This document shows, one piece after another, positions 25,026 through 34,210 of a DNA stretch of 64,000 bases (position 1 is its first letter; the number at the start of each line of letters is the position of its first letter). The notes under the pieces are model-generated. The model worked only from the letters and a program-made list of their open reading frames with translations, did no database searches and was not told the origin of the DNA. Origin of the DNA: Arachnia rubra (lineage in GTDB: Bacteria > Actinomycetota > Actinomycetes > Propionibacteriales > Propionibacteriaceae); assembly GCF_019973735.1 (NCBI RefSeq), contig NZ_AP024463.1:2294001-2358000 (forward strand). Reading direction: 5' to 3'. Both the position numbers and the translations under genes were made by a program.

Positions 25026-26449
25026 CCAGCGATGCTTCCAAGCCACTCAGCCTGTCGGGGGCGTTCGCAGCCCTGGCCACCTCTGATTGGCATCCGTCGG
25101 CAGCACCTCGTCACCGGTTCTTGGATGAAGACCTGCCGCCCAGCCCCGACATCGACTGGCAGCTTGTGGTCTCGCTGCGCAGGCAGGCAGCCGAGCAGAT
25201 CGGGCAGGCGAGCGAGCAGTGGCTCACGGAACACGGCACCGTGATGCCTGAGGACGACCGGAAGGCGAGAGGCAGGGCCATCATCCGTGGGGTCGTGCAC
25301 GCCCATGCCGAACGCCTCAGCAGCGAGGGGGCAGCGCTGTGGCCCATGGAGCTGGAAAGCAGCTACGCCGAGGCAGTGACGCAGGCGATCTTTGGGTATG
25401 GGAGGCTCAGCCCGGTCCTCAGCATTCCGGAAGCTGAGAATATCGAGATCACTGGCTGGGACTCGGTGATGATCCAGTACGGCGACGGGCGCAGGGAGGA
25501 GCACCCGCCTGTGGCCGACTCCGACGAGGAGCTGATCGAGGCGGTGCGGTTCCTGGGTGAGACGGCGAATCCGCCACGTCCCTTTGATGACGCCCACCCG
25601 ACGATGACCGTGGCACTCGGAAGCCGGTTCCGCCTGCACGCCATCGGGTTCGGGCTGAGTCATCGTCCCTCCGTCATCATCCGGCAGCACACACTGACCT
25701 CCGTGAACCTGAGGGAGCTGACCGACACGGGCATGCTGCCGGTGCCGCTGGCCCGCCTGCTCGCACAGGCGGTGCTGGCCCGCAAGTCGATCGTGATCTC
25801 CGGTGACCAGGGCGCGGGGAAGACCACCCTGCTACGTGCCTTGATCGCGGAGATCCCTCCGACAGAGCGTTTCGGGACCCTGGAAACCGACTACGAGCTG
25901 CTGACCCACCTACAGCCTGGACGCCGTAACATGCTGGCGCTCCAGGCGAAGATGGGGCTCGGAGAGCAGCAGGGCGACCGGCATATCGGGGAGTGGAGTG
26001 TGGCCGATCTCATCCCTGAGGCGCTGCGCCAGAACCTGTCCCGGCTGGTCGTGGGCGAGGTCCGGGGCGCCGAGGCAGGCGCCATGTTCGAGGCGATGCA
26101 GGCGGGCGCCGGCACTCTGTCCACCACCCATTCGCATTCCGCCACCTCGACCATCGACCGGCTGGCGGCCCGCGTCGCCCTGGGCGGGGTCCTGACCGTC
26201 GAGGAGGCGATGCGGCAGATCGCCCACAACATCAACTTCATCATCCATGTGACGTTGCAGGACGACACCTGGCGCGGTGGGACCCGGCGACGTTTCGTCA
26301 GTGAGGTGCGACAGCTCACGGGGGTCATCGAGAACAACCGCCCCACCACCCATCTCGTGTACCGGGCTGGCCCGTCTCCGCTGTTCCAGCCGGAGGCGGG
26401 AATGTCAGCGGAGCTGGCTGCCTTCCAGGAGACGTCATGGGAGCGCTGA
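25022..26449 (+). CDS. tadA: TadA/CpaF-family secretion ATPase
   Basis: The 475-residue hexameric ATPase powers Flp/Tad pilus assembly. The N-terminal domain (about 40-220) includes FGYGRLSPVLSIPEAENIEI and a VIIRQHTLTSVNLREL segment. The ATPase has Walker A GDQGAGKTT (about 261-269), the ETDYELLTHLQPGR Asp box, Walker B-like LSRLVVGEVRGAEA and the His box GTLSTTHSHSA. These are diagnostic of CpaF/TadA within the GspE superfamily. The start at 25022 (ATGA overlap) is used; an upstream in-frame start at 24854 lies wholly within the previous gene. It overlaps tadB by 13 nt. Confidence 0.92.
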   Translation: MTSDASKPLSLSGAFAALATSDWHPSAAPRHRFLDEDLPPSPDIDWQLVVSLRRQAAEQIGQASEQWLTEHGTVMPEDDRKARGRAIIRGVVHAHAERLSSEGAALWPMELESSYAEAVTQAIFGYGRLSPVLSIPEAENIEITGWDSVMIQYGDGRREEHPPVADSDEELIEAVRFLGETANPPRPFDDAHPTMTVALGSRFRLHAIGFGLSHRPSVIIRQHTLTSVNLRELTDTGMLPVPLARLLAQAVLARKSIVISGDQGAGKTTLLRALIAEIPPTERFGTLETDYELLTHLQPGRRNMLALQAKMGLGEQQGDRHIGEWSVADLIPEALRQNLSRLVVGEVRGAEAGAMFEAMQAGAGTLSTTHSHSATSTIDRLAARVALGGVLTVEEAMRQIAHNINFIIHVTLQDDTWRGGTRRRFVSEVRQLTGVIENNRPTTHLVYRAGPSPLFQPEAGMSAELAAFQETSWER

Positions 26450-27291
26450 TCGCCGCTGGGAGCGGAGCCCTCGCCGTCGCAGGGGTGATCCTGCTGTTGA
26501 CGGGCCTGCGGCGCCGGGTGCAACCCTCCGCCGCAGGGGAACCGTTGTCTGCCCGGCTGGCAAATCGCTGGCGGATGATCACACCACGTGGCCGCGTCTG
26601 GATTGGAGCCTCGCTGACGGCTGGCGTCGTGACCGGCGTCAGTACCGGCTGGCTGGCAGCCCTGGTCCTGATCCCGGCTGTGCTGCTCGGCGTCCCCTAC
26701 CTGCTGAGTGAGCCCGCCAACCCGGAGGTGGACAAGCTGGCGGCTCTGGACCGGTGGCTGCGTTTCCTTGGACCCTCCATAGCCACAGGAAAATCCATCC
26801 GGGACGCCATCATCACCACCCGCAGCCAGGTGCCCAAAGCCCTGACAAGGCCAGTCGCCCGGGTGGTGGCCCGGCTTGACCTGGGCTGGACCACGAGTGA
26901 CGCCCTGATCACGATGGCCGATGAGCTCAAGTCCGCGGATGCCGACGGTGTGTTGGCTGCGCTGGCAATAGCCTCCTCCCGGGGCGGGGTCGGGGCCCGC
27001 CCGATGCTCGCAGCGCTAGCCGAGAACACCCAGATGCGGTTGCGGGCGCTACGCGAGATCGCCTCAGAACGCGCCAAACCCCGCGCTGTGGTGCGCCAGG
27101 TGGTGGTCATCACACTCGCGATTCTCGCCGGGGTGTGGCTGTTGTCCCCCGGATACTTCGCCCCCTATACGACACCCATCGGACAACTCCTGGCCCTGCT
27201 GCTGGTGGGGCTGTACGTGGGGGCGCTCCTGATGCTGCGGCGACGCACCCTGCCGAAACTGGGTGCACGTTTCCTGAGGGGAGGAAACTGA
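26437..27291 (+). CDS. tadB: TadB-like type II secretion F-family membrane protein
   Basis: The 284-residue inner-membrane platform protein has hydrophobic segments at about 2-22, 48-88, 228-245 and 250-270. A cytoplasmic loop (about 95-215) contains LRFLGPSIATGKSIRDAI and SSRGGVGARPMLAALAENT, the GspF/T2SF signature region in Tad systems. It should sit with TadC in the membrane and couple to TadA. It overlaps tadA by 13 nt and tadC by one base. Confidence 0.82.
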   Translation: MGALIAAGSGALAVAGVILLLTGLRRRVQPSAAGEPLSARLANRWRMITPRGRVWIGASLTAGVVTGVSTGWLAALVLIPAVLLGVPYLLSEPANPEVDKLAALDRWLRFLGPSIATGKSIRDAIITTRSQVPKALTRPVARVVARLDLGWTTSDALITMADELKSADADGVLAALAIASSRGGVGARPMLAALAENTQMRLRALREIASERAKPRAVVRQVVVITLAILAGVWLLSPGYFAPYTTPIGQLLALLLVGLYVGALLMLRRRTLPKLGARFLRGGN

Positions 27292-28175
27292 TGGGACTCA
27301 TGGGTTCCCTGATGCTGGCGGGGATGGTGATAGGCGCCGGGGTCCTGCTGATCGTCATCGGCACGTTGCGCTCACCTGTGCGACTGGCCGATGCCCTGGC
27401 GGTCCTGGATGGCACAACCCCCACACCACGAGAGGAAAAACCTGAAAGGCATGGGCTTGAAGCGGTCGGCAGCTGGTTGCAGTCCACATTGCATCTCCCA
27501 GTAAGCCGGAGACAGCAGCGGCTTCTTCTGCTGTCGGGACGGAGCGTCGCTGACTTCTTCGCGGAGAAGCTGGTGCTGCTGATAGCGGGAATGCTGGCTC
27601 CGGTGGTCTGGCTCGTCATGCAGGTTCTCCTGGGAAGCCCGGCCACTCCCATGCCCCTCATTCTGAGCCCACTGCTTGGAGTGGGAGGCTACTTCCTGAC
27701 GGATCTGAGACTTTCCAAAGCCTCCCGGCACGTGCGCAGGAGCACCGCCGAATCTGTCCATACCTTCTTCGACCTGGTGGCGCTGGAGCGACTGGCGAAT
27801 GCGTCCGCCACCCAGGCGGTCACCCAGGCTGCGACGATCTCGGATGCGCCGCTGTTCCGCCGCATGGCGGCAGGCCTGGAGAGATGCCGCCTGGAGCAGA
27901 CCACGCCCTGGCGTGAACTACACAGCATCGCTGACGAGTGGGATCTGCCGGAGCTGGGCGATTTCGCCGACATCATGCGCCTGGAGGAACAGGGCGCGGC
28001 TTTGGCGGAGACCCTGCAGGCCAGGGTTCGGGAGTTGCGGGAAGCCCATCTCTCGCAGCAGCGAACCAGGGCGCAGGAGGACACCGAGGCCCTGACGATA
28101 TGGATGACCCTGCCAGCGCTGATCCTGGGCCTGACGTTCATCATCCCGCCGTTGTTCATTCTCGTGGGTCGTTGA
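27291..28175 (+). CDS. tadC: TadC-like type II secretion F-family membrane protein
   Basis: The 294-residue partner of TadB has membrane segments at about 5-25, 95-135 and 270-292. The cytoplasmic T2SF region includes TAESVHTFFDLVALERLANA and LPELGDFADIMRLEEQGAAL with ETLQARVRELREAHL before the last helix. ATG 27291 overlaps the tadB stop (TGATG). A longer in-frame start at 27135 lies inside tadB and is rejected. Next comes an 85-bp gap before the pilin gene, which may carry processing or promoter signals. Confidence 0.82.
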   Translation: MGLMGSLMLAGMVIGAGVLLIVIGTLRSPVRLADALAVLDGTTPTPREEKPERHGLEAVGSWLQSTLHLPVSRRQQRLLLLSGRSVADFFAEKLVLLIAGMLAPVVWLVMQVLLGSPATPMPLILSPLLGVGGYFLTDLRLSKASRHVRRSTAESVHTFFDLVALERLANASATQAVTQAATISDAPLFRRMAAGLERCRLEQTTPWRELHSIADEWDLPELGDFADIMRLEEQGAALAETLQARVRELREAHLSQQRTRAQEDTEALTIWMTLPALILGLTFIIPPLFILVGR

Positions 28176-28260
28176 GGACCCGGGATGAACAGGTCCTGTG
28201 GAAAACGGATATTCCAGCTCACAACCAACCAAAATGACGATAGATAGGGAAGAAGGAAGC

Positions 28261-28440
28261 ATGTCCCCGATACTGATCCTCCTAGAACAGCAGCTGAACC
28301 GATTGATCCTTCCCCGCCGGGACGAGCGTGGGCTGTCGCAGTCCACGGAGAATGCCATTCTGCTGGCTGGAGCGGTGACCATAGCCCTGATTGTGATCAC
28401 GGTGATCACGAAATTCGTGGAGGCCAAACTCCCCAAATGA
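28261..28440 (+). CDS. Flp-type (class IVb) prepilin
   Basis: The 59-residue protein has the class IVb layout: a short charged leader ending RRDERG, then LSQSTENAILLAGAVTIALI as mature N-terminus and hydrophobic assembly helix. A prepilin peptidase would cut after the Gly, leaving a glutamate six residues in. ATG 28261 follows GAAGGAAGC; an upstream in-frame ATG at 28198 would lengthen the leader unnaturally. No TadE/TadF minor pilins or prepilin peptidase are encoded in the window, so this may be the only local pilin. Function by family and context. Confidence 0.75.
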   Translation: MSPILILLEQQLNRLILPRRDERGLSQSTENAILLAGAVTIALIVITVITKFVEAKLPK

Positions 28441-28447
28441 GGGTGCC

Positions 28448-31072
28448 ATGACCACAACACCCGGAAGGAATCCCGGTATGAAGCGAGTCGCAGCGGCTGT
28501 GGCCGCCGTCCTCACGCTCGTCCTGCTGTTGCTGGGTGTTCCCTGGCTGCTTGTCTGCTGGGGACGCGTGACGGATCTGGTCACGGTGGATTGGCGGACT
28601 GCTCTCCTACGCCCCGACGACGGCCGCATCACCCTGGGACTGCTGTCCCTGGTGGGCTGGCTGGCATGGGCCCTGCTGGCACTGACCACGGCTGGGGAAC
28701 TGCTTCGCACCGTGTCACGGGGAAGGATCAGGTTCAGCCTGCCGGGCACCAGCTGGCTCCGCCCGGCGGTTGCCCTGCTTGTCGCCACCGCACTATCACC
28801 GCTGTTTGCAGCCAACGCCACCCCTCTTCCCGACGGCGCACCCATGGCGATCGCGGCACCGGCCGAGGCCCAGCCCAGCGCACCCGGGGAACTGGCTCCC
28901 CAGGACGCCCAGCAGGAATCCGGCAGCTGGCGTGAGTACAGGGTGCGGCAGGGCGATGAGCTCTGGGACATAGCCGAACGCGAACTCGGAGCAGGCGAAC
29001 GATGGCGTCAGCTGGTGGCTGCGAACCCCGGGGTCGACATTGACCATCCACCGGCCCCGGGAAGAGTCCTGCGCCTGCCGTTGACGATCACGGTTGAGCG
29101 GGGCGATTCTCTCTGGCAGCTGGCGGATAGGCACCTCGGTGATCCCGAGCGCTGGCCTGAGCTGCAGGACGCCAACCAGGACCAGATCCAGGACCCCGAC
29201 GAGATCGACCAAGGATGGGTCCTGACCCTGCCCGGAGCCGATATAGCGGCCGCGGAAAAAACGTCGCCTGGTCCTCCGCCCACCGCCGGCACACCGGATC
29301 AGAGCCCACCCTCCGCTGAGCCGTCAGCACCGCCGGGGACCTCTCCGCCAGCAACCGCCCCAGCCTCCGAAACTCCCACAGCCTCCGAGAAGGCGGAATC
29401 GCCAGCGCTGGAGGATCGCGTCGATCTGTCCCATTACCTCGGGCCAATTGGCGGGCTGCTGGCAGCTGGTGTCATCACGGGCCTGTCGCTTCGGCGCCGG
29501 GGCGCCCTGCATGAACGTGCCATAGGGCGCCGCATCCTCCCCGTGCCGGCCTCTCTGGAACGGTTCTGGACCGCCCTGGGAAAGCGTGGCACCGAACCCG
29601 GCTCCGAGACCACCACTCCGGCATCGCCTACCGCAGTACTGCTGGGCTGGCGCGGCGAGGAGGAGATCTGGGTCGTCCTGGAGGAAAGCCGCTGTCTCTG
29701 GCTGTCCGGAGCCCAGCCAGAAGTCCTTGGCGCGACGGCCAGCGCTTGGACCAGCCTGCTCTGCGCGGAGTGGTCATCTGAGGTGGATGTGGTCGCTGTG
29801 CATCCCGAGGAATCCTGGGAGGAGACCGTCGACGATCCCCGCCTCACGGTGCTCTCCAACTCCGAAGAGGCCCTCGGGCAGTTGGAACAGCTTTGCGGCA
29901 GACGCAGGGTCGCACTCAGCTCGAATCCCCTCAAGGCCGTTCGCGCAGACCCCGACCGGGCTGCGGACTTCACCCCCACGGTGTTCATCTTCTGCGATCC
30001 CCTGACAGCGCAGCAGGCCAGCCGGGTCATCCGGGCAATTGAACTCGGCGATGTGGGCGTCAGCGTGATGGCTCCGCTGCGGGGACGGCCACCTGCGCTA
30101 GGCCGTCATCTCGATCTCAGGGATCAGCAGAAGGCAACGCTGGATGCGGGAGACACCTTCAACCCACAGCTCATCTCCGGACCTGCCCGGCATGCCCTGG
30201 TCAATCTGTTCGCCTCTTCAGTCAACCCCAGCTCGGAGCCCGCCCCATGGTGGCGCGACGATCCCCTTCCCCTCGATGAGAACCCGCTGCCCGGCAGCCG
30301 ACCCAAGGATCCGCACATGGCCGCCGAACCTGATTCCCCGACACTGCTTCTCCTAGGGGAGGTGGAGCTGGTGGCATGCGACGGGCAACGACCCCATAGG
30401 GCAGCAGGACGCTGCCTTGAATGCTGTGCTTGGTTGTTGTCCAATCCCGGGGCGACCCCCACGCAGATGCGCGAGTCGCTGATGGTCGCCGAGAGCACCA
30501 GGCGTTCCAATATGTCGCGGCTGCGCAGTTGGCTGGGCACCGGCCCAGACGGAGAGCACCTGCCAGATGCCTATTCCGGACGCATCCAGCTGGCCGACAC
30601 CGTCTCGAGCGACTGGGAGAGGTTCCAGTTGTTGCTCGCCGGCGGCGTCAACCGTGCAAGCGAGTCGCTGCTTGCTGAGGCACTCGCGCTGGTGAGGGGA
30701 GCGCCGCTGGGAAGCTTCGAGTTCCAATGGAGCTGGGCGGAGCAGCTGCGCAGCGACATGGTGAGCATGATCATCGACGCCGCTGCGATGCTGGCGGACC
30801 GCTGTATGGCGCGACGGGAACACGAGACCGCGGGTTGGGCCATCTCCCAGGGAATCCGCGCTGCCGGCGAGGTGGAGCCGCTGGTGGTGCGGCGCATCCG
30901 TCTGCTCGCCCAGGCTGGTGACCGGGCTGGGGTGGATAGGCAGGTGCTGCAGCTCACACGTGCGGCCCGGGCTGCCGGGCGGGATCTCGGGCAGGAGTCA
31001 GTGCTCATTATCCAGGAGGCCCTCCAGGCCTGCCGCAGTCAGCAGCGCCGGGAGGAGTCGATGGTCAGTTGA
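28448..31072 (+). CDS. Membrane LysM protein with C-terminal BTAD-like domain
   Basis: The 874-residue protein has three N-terminal membrane helices (about 10-120) and two LysM repeats (YRVRQGDELWDIAERELG from about 163, TVERGDSLWQLADRHLG from about 214). A Pro/Thr/Ser-rich spacer and another membrane helix (LGPIGGLLAAGVITGLSL, about 335) follow. A large cytoplasmic part ends in a domain like the bacterial transcriptional activator domain (about 630-870; LLLLGEVELVACDG, SRLRSWLGTGPDGEHLP). Such LysM-BTAD proteins recur in actinobacterial Tad loci and may link cell wall and pilus assembly. It starts 7 nt after the pilin stop and ends overlapping, tail to tail, the ECF gene by 8 nt. Confidence 0.78.
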   Translation: MTTTPGRNPGMKRVAAAVAAVLTLVLLLLGVPWLLVCWGRVTDLVTVDWRTALLRPDDGRITLGLLSLVGWLAWALLALTTAGELLRTVSRGRIRFSLPGTSWLRPAVALLVATALSPLFAANATPLPDGAPMAIAAPAEAQPSAPGELAPQDAQQESGSWREYRVRQGDELWDIAERELGAGERWRQLVAANPGVDIDHPPAPGRVLRLPLTITVERGDSLWQLADRHLGDPERWPELQDANQDQIQDPDEIDQGWVLTLPGADIAAAEKTSPGPPPTAGTPDQSPPSAEPSAPPGTSPPATAPASETPTASEKAESPALEDRVDLSHYLGPIGGLLAAGVITGLSLRRRGALHERAIGRRILPVPASLERFWTALGKRGTEPGSETTTPASPTAVLLGWRGEEEIWVVLEESRCLWLSGAQPEVLGATASAWTSLLCAEWSSEVDVVAVHPEESWEETVDDPRLTVLSNSEEALGQLEQLCGRRRVALSSNPLKAVRADPDRAADFTPTVFIFCDPLTAQQASRVIRAIELGDVGVSVMAPLRGRPPALGRHLDLRDQQKATLDAGDTFNPQLISGPARHALVNLFASSVNPSSEPAPWWRDDPLPLDENPLPGSRPKDPHMAAEPDSPTLLLLGEVELVACDGQRPHRAAGRCLECCAWLLSNPGATPTQMRESLMVAESTRRSNMSRLRSWLGTGPDGEHLPDAYSGRIQLADTVSSDWERFQLLLAGGVNRASESLLAEALALVRGAPLGSFEFQWSWAEQLRSDMVSMIIDAAAMLADRCMARREHETAGWAISQGIRAAGEVEPLVVRRIRLLAQAGDRAGVDRQVLQLTRAARAAGRDLGQESVLIIQEALQACRSQQRREESMVS

Positions 31073-33293
31073 GCAAAGTAAGCAGATGGGGCACCGCGGC
31101 CAGCACGCCTGCGACCGCGACCACGCAGCTGTCGTACCGGGTCCAGGCACTCTCCCCGAGCCAGGTCCGGGGTCCTGGAGCCAAGTAACCGCGCGAGTCC
31201 ATGGCGATCGTGAGCCTCCCGGCCTGCCTGACCGATTCGACGAGCAGGACAAGGCACAGCGCTCCCCATTCACGTGCCTTGCCAGTCAGTGACTTCCCGG
31301 GACCTATGCCACGAACCCGCCGTGCCTGCGCCATCTCCTGCCAGAGCACCGCGAACCTGTCGAGACGCCGCAGCGCCGCCACCACAGCCAGAACAGGACG
31401 TGCTGGCAGCCGCAGCCGCCCTCCAAGGTGATCCCCCAGCGCCGTGGGGTCGAGGAACGAGGCCGCCACCACACCAGGTAGCACGATGAAGGCGACCCGC
31501 AGCGCCGCCACCAGGGCGGGTTCCACCGCTCGCGGATCGGACAGAAGCCAGTTGGACCAGGCAACGGACACAACAGCGATGACCGGCGGCGCAAGCCACC
31601 TCAGTGGAAACCGGAATCTCAGCAACAGCATCCCCACGATGACCAGAGCTGCCACCCCGCCCCCGAGAGGCATGACTCCCTTAGTGAATAGCCCCGAGAC
31701 GGTGAGCATGATGGCCCCGAGAAGCAGGGAAAGCGGCCCAGCCCGCTCAAGCAAGCTCGCCGGTCCAGGCCGTCCCGGGTTTGCCTGAGAGCGTCCTCCC
31801 TGCTCCTGCTGCGTCACCTGCCCGACAGGCTCAAGGTGGACCTGTCGGTCCGTGAGCCGCACGAGGGAGGCGTCATGCGTGGCGACAAGCACTCCACTGC
31901 CTGCCTTCCGCGCCTCCAGCAGGACCCCCGCCACAGCGGCCCAGGCCAGGCGGTCAAGGCCCACCGTCGGTTCATCGGCCAGAAGCATCGCAGGACCATG
32001 GAGCACCGCACAGATCACCGCCAGGCGTCGCTGCTCCCCACCGGACAGGCTCAGGGGGTGACGCTCCTCCAAGCCTTCAAGGCCAACCGCAGCGAGCAGC
32101 CGCAGGGCCTTGAGCTCCAGCTGTTCCTGGGGCTGTCCCAGCGCCAGCGCTGTGACGGTCAGGCAGGACAGCACCGTGTCCCCCACCATGAGGCTCTCAG
32201 CAAACTGGGGTACCCAGCCCGCCCAGGCGGCCAGCTCCCGGGAGGTGAGACGTGCAGGATCATCGCCGTCCCTGACCCGGACCTCACCCGCGACCACGGG
32301 CAACGCTCCCAGGAGAACGGAGAGCAGGGTGGATTTTCCCGCTCCGCTGTCTCCTTGCAGCGCCACCAGCTCACCTGCCCGGAGCTCCATATCAACTCCG
32401 TCGAGCACTCTCACCGAGGGGTCGCGTTGCACGCTCCTCAAGGTGAGCGGCGGGGTCCGGTCGGCAACGACTCGCTGGGCACTCGCCACAGCCTCTCCAT
32501 GGCCACCAGGCCGGTCCGCTCCGAGAAGGACCTCAGTGGGCTCAGGGTCGGGCGCACCTGGGACCCAGAGCCCGAGCTCAAGCAGGTGGCTGTCGTGACT
32601 CTCCAACACCTCCTGCAGCGGTCCGTCGGCAATGACCCTCCCCGCATCGATCACGACCAGGCGTTCCACGATCCCCGTCCAGCCTGCGATGTCGTGATCG
32701 GCGACGACCAGGGTCGCCCCGATGCGAGCGCAGATGTCATCCACCGCGGCGCGGAGCTGGCCAGCTGACGGGGCATCGAGCATCGCCCCGGGCTCGTCCA
32801 GCAGGATCACCCTGGGGCTCATCGCCAGCACACCAGCCAGCGCCAGGCGCTGGGCCTGCCCACCTGAGAGGGCACCGGTCGAGTGCTGCGGCCCGTAGGG
32901 GAAGCCGACCAGCCCCAAGGCCTCGGATACCCGGTCGTGGATCTTGGGCCTCGGCAGGCCGAGATTCTCAGGCCCGAAGGCGGTATCGCGTCCCACGCTC
33001 TCGGCGACCACCGAGTCGAAGGGCTGCTGGCTGACCAGGCCCACGTCACTGCGGCCCGCCGCAGCAGGCAGGCCTCCCACCGTCACTTCGCCTGAGAGCT
33101 CACCTGGCGCGTGGTCTTCGAGCACCCCGGCGAAGGCACGCAGCAGCGTGGACTTCCCGGCACCACTTGCCCCTGCCAGCAGGACCCGCTCCCCCGCCGC
33201 GACCTTCAGGTCGATGCCATCGAGAAGAGGACGGCCAGCACCTAGGGGCCGCCAGGCCAGCGAGACCGCTCGCAGCTCACCTGGTTCAGCCAC
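31065..33293 (-). CDS. Fused ECF transporter module: two ATPases and EcfT (YkoD-YkoC type)
   Basis: The 742-residue protein carries the whole energy-coupling module. ATPase 1 has GASGAGKST (41-49), signature LSGGQAQRLALAG and ILLDEPGAMLD. ATPase 2 has GDSGAGKST, LSGGEQRRLAVICAV and LLADEPTVGLD. From about 520 comes an EcfT-type membrane domain with several helices and ALRRLDRFAVLWQEMAQARR, where the coupling A-rich helices lie. A GTG at 33293 (GTGGCTGA overlap with the S-component stop) is preferred over an in-frame start at 33329. With the YkoE-like S component and the TPP riboswitch, the substrate is most likely HMP or thiamine. It lies tail to tail with the LysM-BTAD gene, with no terminator between. 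Confidence 0.88.
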   Translation of the reverse strand: MAEPGELRAVSLAWRPLGAGRPLLDGIDLKVAAGERVLLAGASGAGKSTLLRAFAGVLEDHAPGELSGEVTVGGLPAAAGRSDVGLVSQQPFDSVVAESVGRDTAFGPENLGLPRPKIHDRVSEALGLVGFPYGPQHSTGALSGGQAQRLALAGVLAMSPRVILLDEPGAMLDAPSAGQLRAAVDDICARIGATLVVADHDIAGWTGIVERLVVIDAGRVIADGPLQEVLESHDSHLLELGLWVPGAPDPEPTEVLLGADRPGGHGEAVASAQRVVADRTPPLTLRSVQRDPSVRVLDGVDMELRAGELVALQGDSGAGKSTLLSVLLGALPVVAGEVRVRDGDDPARLTSRELAAWAGWVPQFAESLMVGDTVLSCLTVTALALGQPQEQLELKALRLLAAVGLEGLEERHPLSLSGGEQRRLAVICAVLHGPAMLLADEPTVGLDRLAWAAVAGVLLEARKAGSGVLVATHDASLVRLTDRQVHLEPVGQVTQQEQGGRSQANPGRPGPASLLERAGPLSLLLGAIMLTVSGLFTKGVMPLGGGVAALVIVGMLLLRFRFPLRWLAPPVIAVVSVAWSNWLLSDPRAVEPALVAALRVAFIVLPGVVAASFLDPTALGDHLGGRLRLPARPVLAVVAALRRLDRFAVLWQEMAQARRVRGIGPGKSLTGKAREWGALCLVLLVESVRQAGRLTIAMDSRGYLAPGPRTWLGESAWTRYDSCVVAVAGVLAAVPHLLTLLN

Positions 33294-33921
33294 GCTGAGC
33301 CAGATGCTCCCGGCCAGCCGGGAAGGCATTCAGCGCCCCGGTGGCGGCCATCGCCCTCACCAGCAGCCAGCCCCCGGCACCAGCCACCACGATGCAGGAG
33401 ATCACGGCACATCCGAGGGCTACAAGCCTCATTCCCATGGTGTATTCCCCCTGGTAGACCCACCATTCCCAACCACACAGCTCCAGGACGGCTGAGAGAG
33501 CACCAGCCAGCATTGCGGTCCAGAGGCGGAAACTCCGCCAGAGGAACACCGCGAGGATGATCTCGGCCCCGAGGGCCTGCAGCAGTCCCGAGACCATCAC
33601 ATTGAGTCCCCACTGATTCCCCAGGAGCGCCTCGACGGTGGCGGCCACGAGTTCGCACAACAGTGCCGCCCCAGGGCGGCGGACCACGAATCCACCCACG
33701 ACAGCCGGCAGCACCCACAGGCCGAGGGTCAGGCTGGCCAAGGGTGGGAAAGCCGCGTTCAACACCGTGGAAACCGCCGGGTACAGCAGCAGGTCCCACC
33801 CCCAGAACGCGACCCCTAGCGCAACGCCGAGGATCGCGAGGGTCACCAGGTCGACGGACCGCCACGCGAACGGTCCTCCGGCAGCGAACTGTGGTTTCGC
33901 CTTGCCGGCGGTTTCAGTCAT
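33286..33921 (-). CDS. ykoE: YkoE-family ECF S component (HMP/thiamine)
   Basis: The 211-residue membrane protein is the substrate-binding S component of an ECF transporter. After a short cytoplasmic start (RSVDLVTLAILGVALGVAFW) it has about five to six helices with the YkoE-like aromatic WGWDLLLY and WEWWVYQGEY and the small-residue LGNQWGLNVMVSGLLQALG. YkoE proteins take up the thiamine pyrimidine HMP (or thiamine). ATG 33921 follows AGGAGCTGAC. The gene is first in a two-gene operon behind a TPP riboswitch, which strongly supports the vitamin assignment. Confidence 0.88.
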   Translation of the reverse strand: MTETAGKAKPQFAAGGPFAWRSVDLVTLAILGVALGVAFWGWDLLLYPAVSTVLNAAFPPLASLTLGLWVLPAVVGGFVVRRPGAALLCELVAATVEALLGNQWGLNVMVSGLLQALGAEIILAVFLWRSFRLWTAMLAGALSAVLELCGWEWWVYQGEYTMGMRLVALGCAVISCIVVAGAGGWLLVRAMAATGALNAFPAGREHLAQRG

Positions 33922-34009
33922 GTCAGCTCCTGTGGTCTACCGGTTTTACCCGGACTCCTCAGGGAGACCGCGACGCAGGCACACCTGATTCACCCCGCGA
34001 TCAGAGATT

Positions 34010-34094
34010 CCCGACTCCCTACGCCGGTGCTAACCGGTTCAGGTTCGAGGGTCTGCGGTCTCCCGCACTCTCAGCGCTACTGCGCTCCCCTGTC
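34010..34094 (-). promoter_or_regulatory. TPP riboswitch upstream of the ECF transporter
   Basis: On the minus strand the order is ACAGGGGAGCG, GCGCTGAGAGTGCGGGAG, CCCTCGAACCTGAACCGG and TTAGCACCGGCGTAGGGAG. These are the canonical TPP aptamer elements (CTGAGA, ACCTGA, CCGGCGTAGGGA). It ends about 90 nt before the ykoE ATG, leaving room for an expression platform, unlike the compact arrangement at thiM. It should lower transporter expression when TPP is high. Confidence 0.93.
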
Positions 34095-34210
34095 GTGTGC
34101 TGCGAACATTACTCATCGCCATCCGCAACGCCAACATGACCGCACCGGATCGAGCGGCGGCCACCAGCACCTCCCGGTCCGGTGATCCCGCCTACTACGA
34201 TGGTCCGGTG

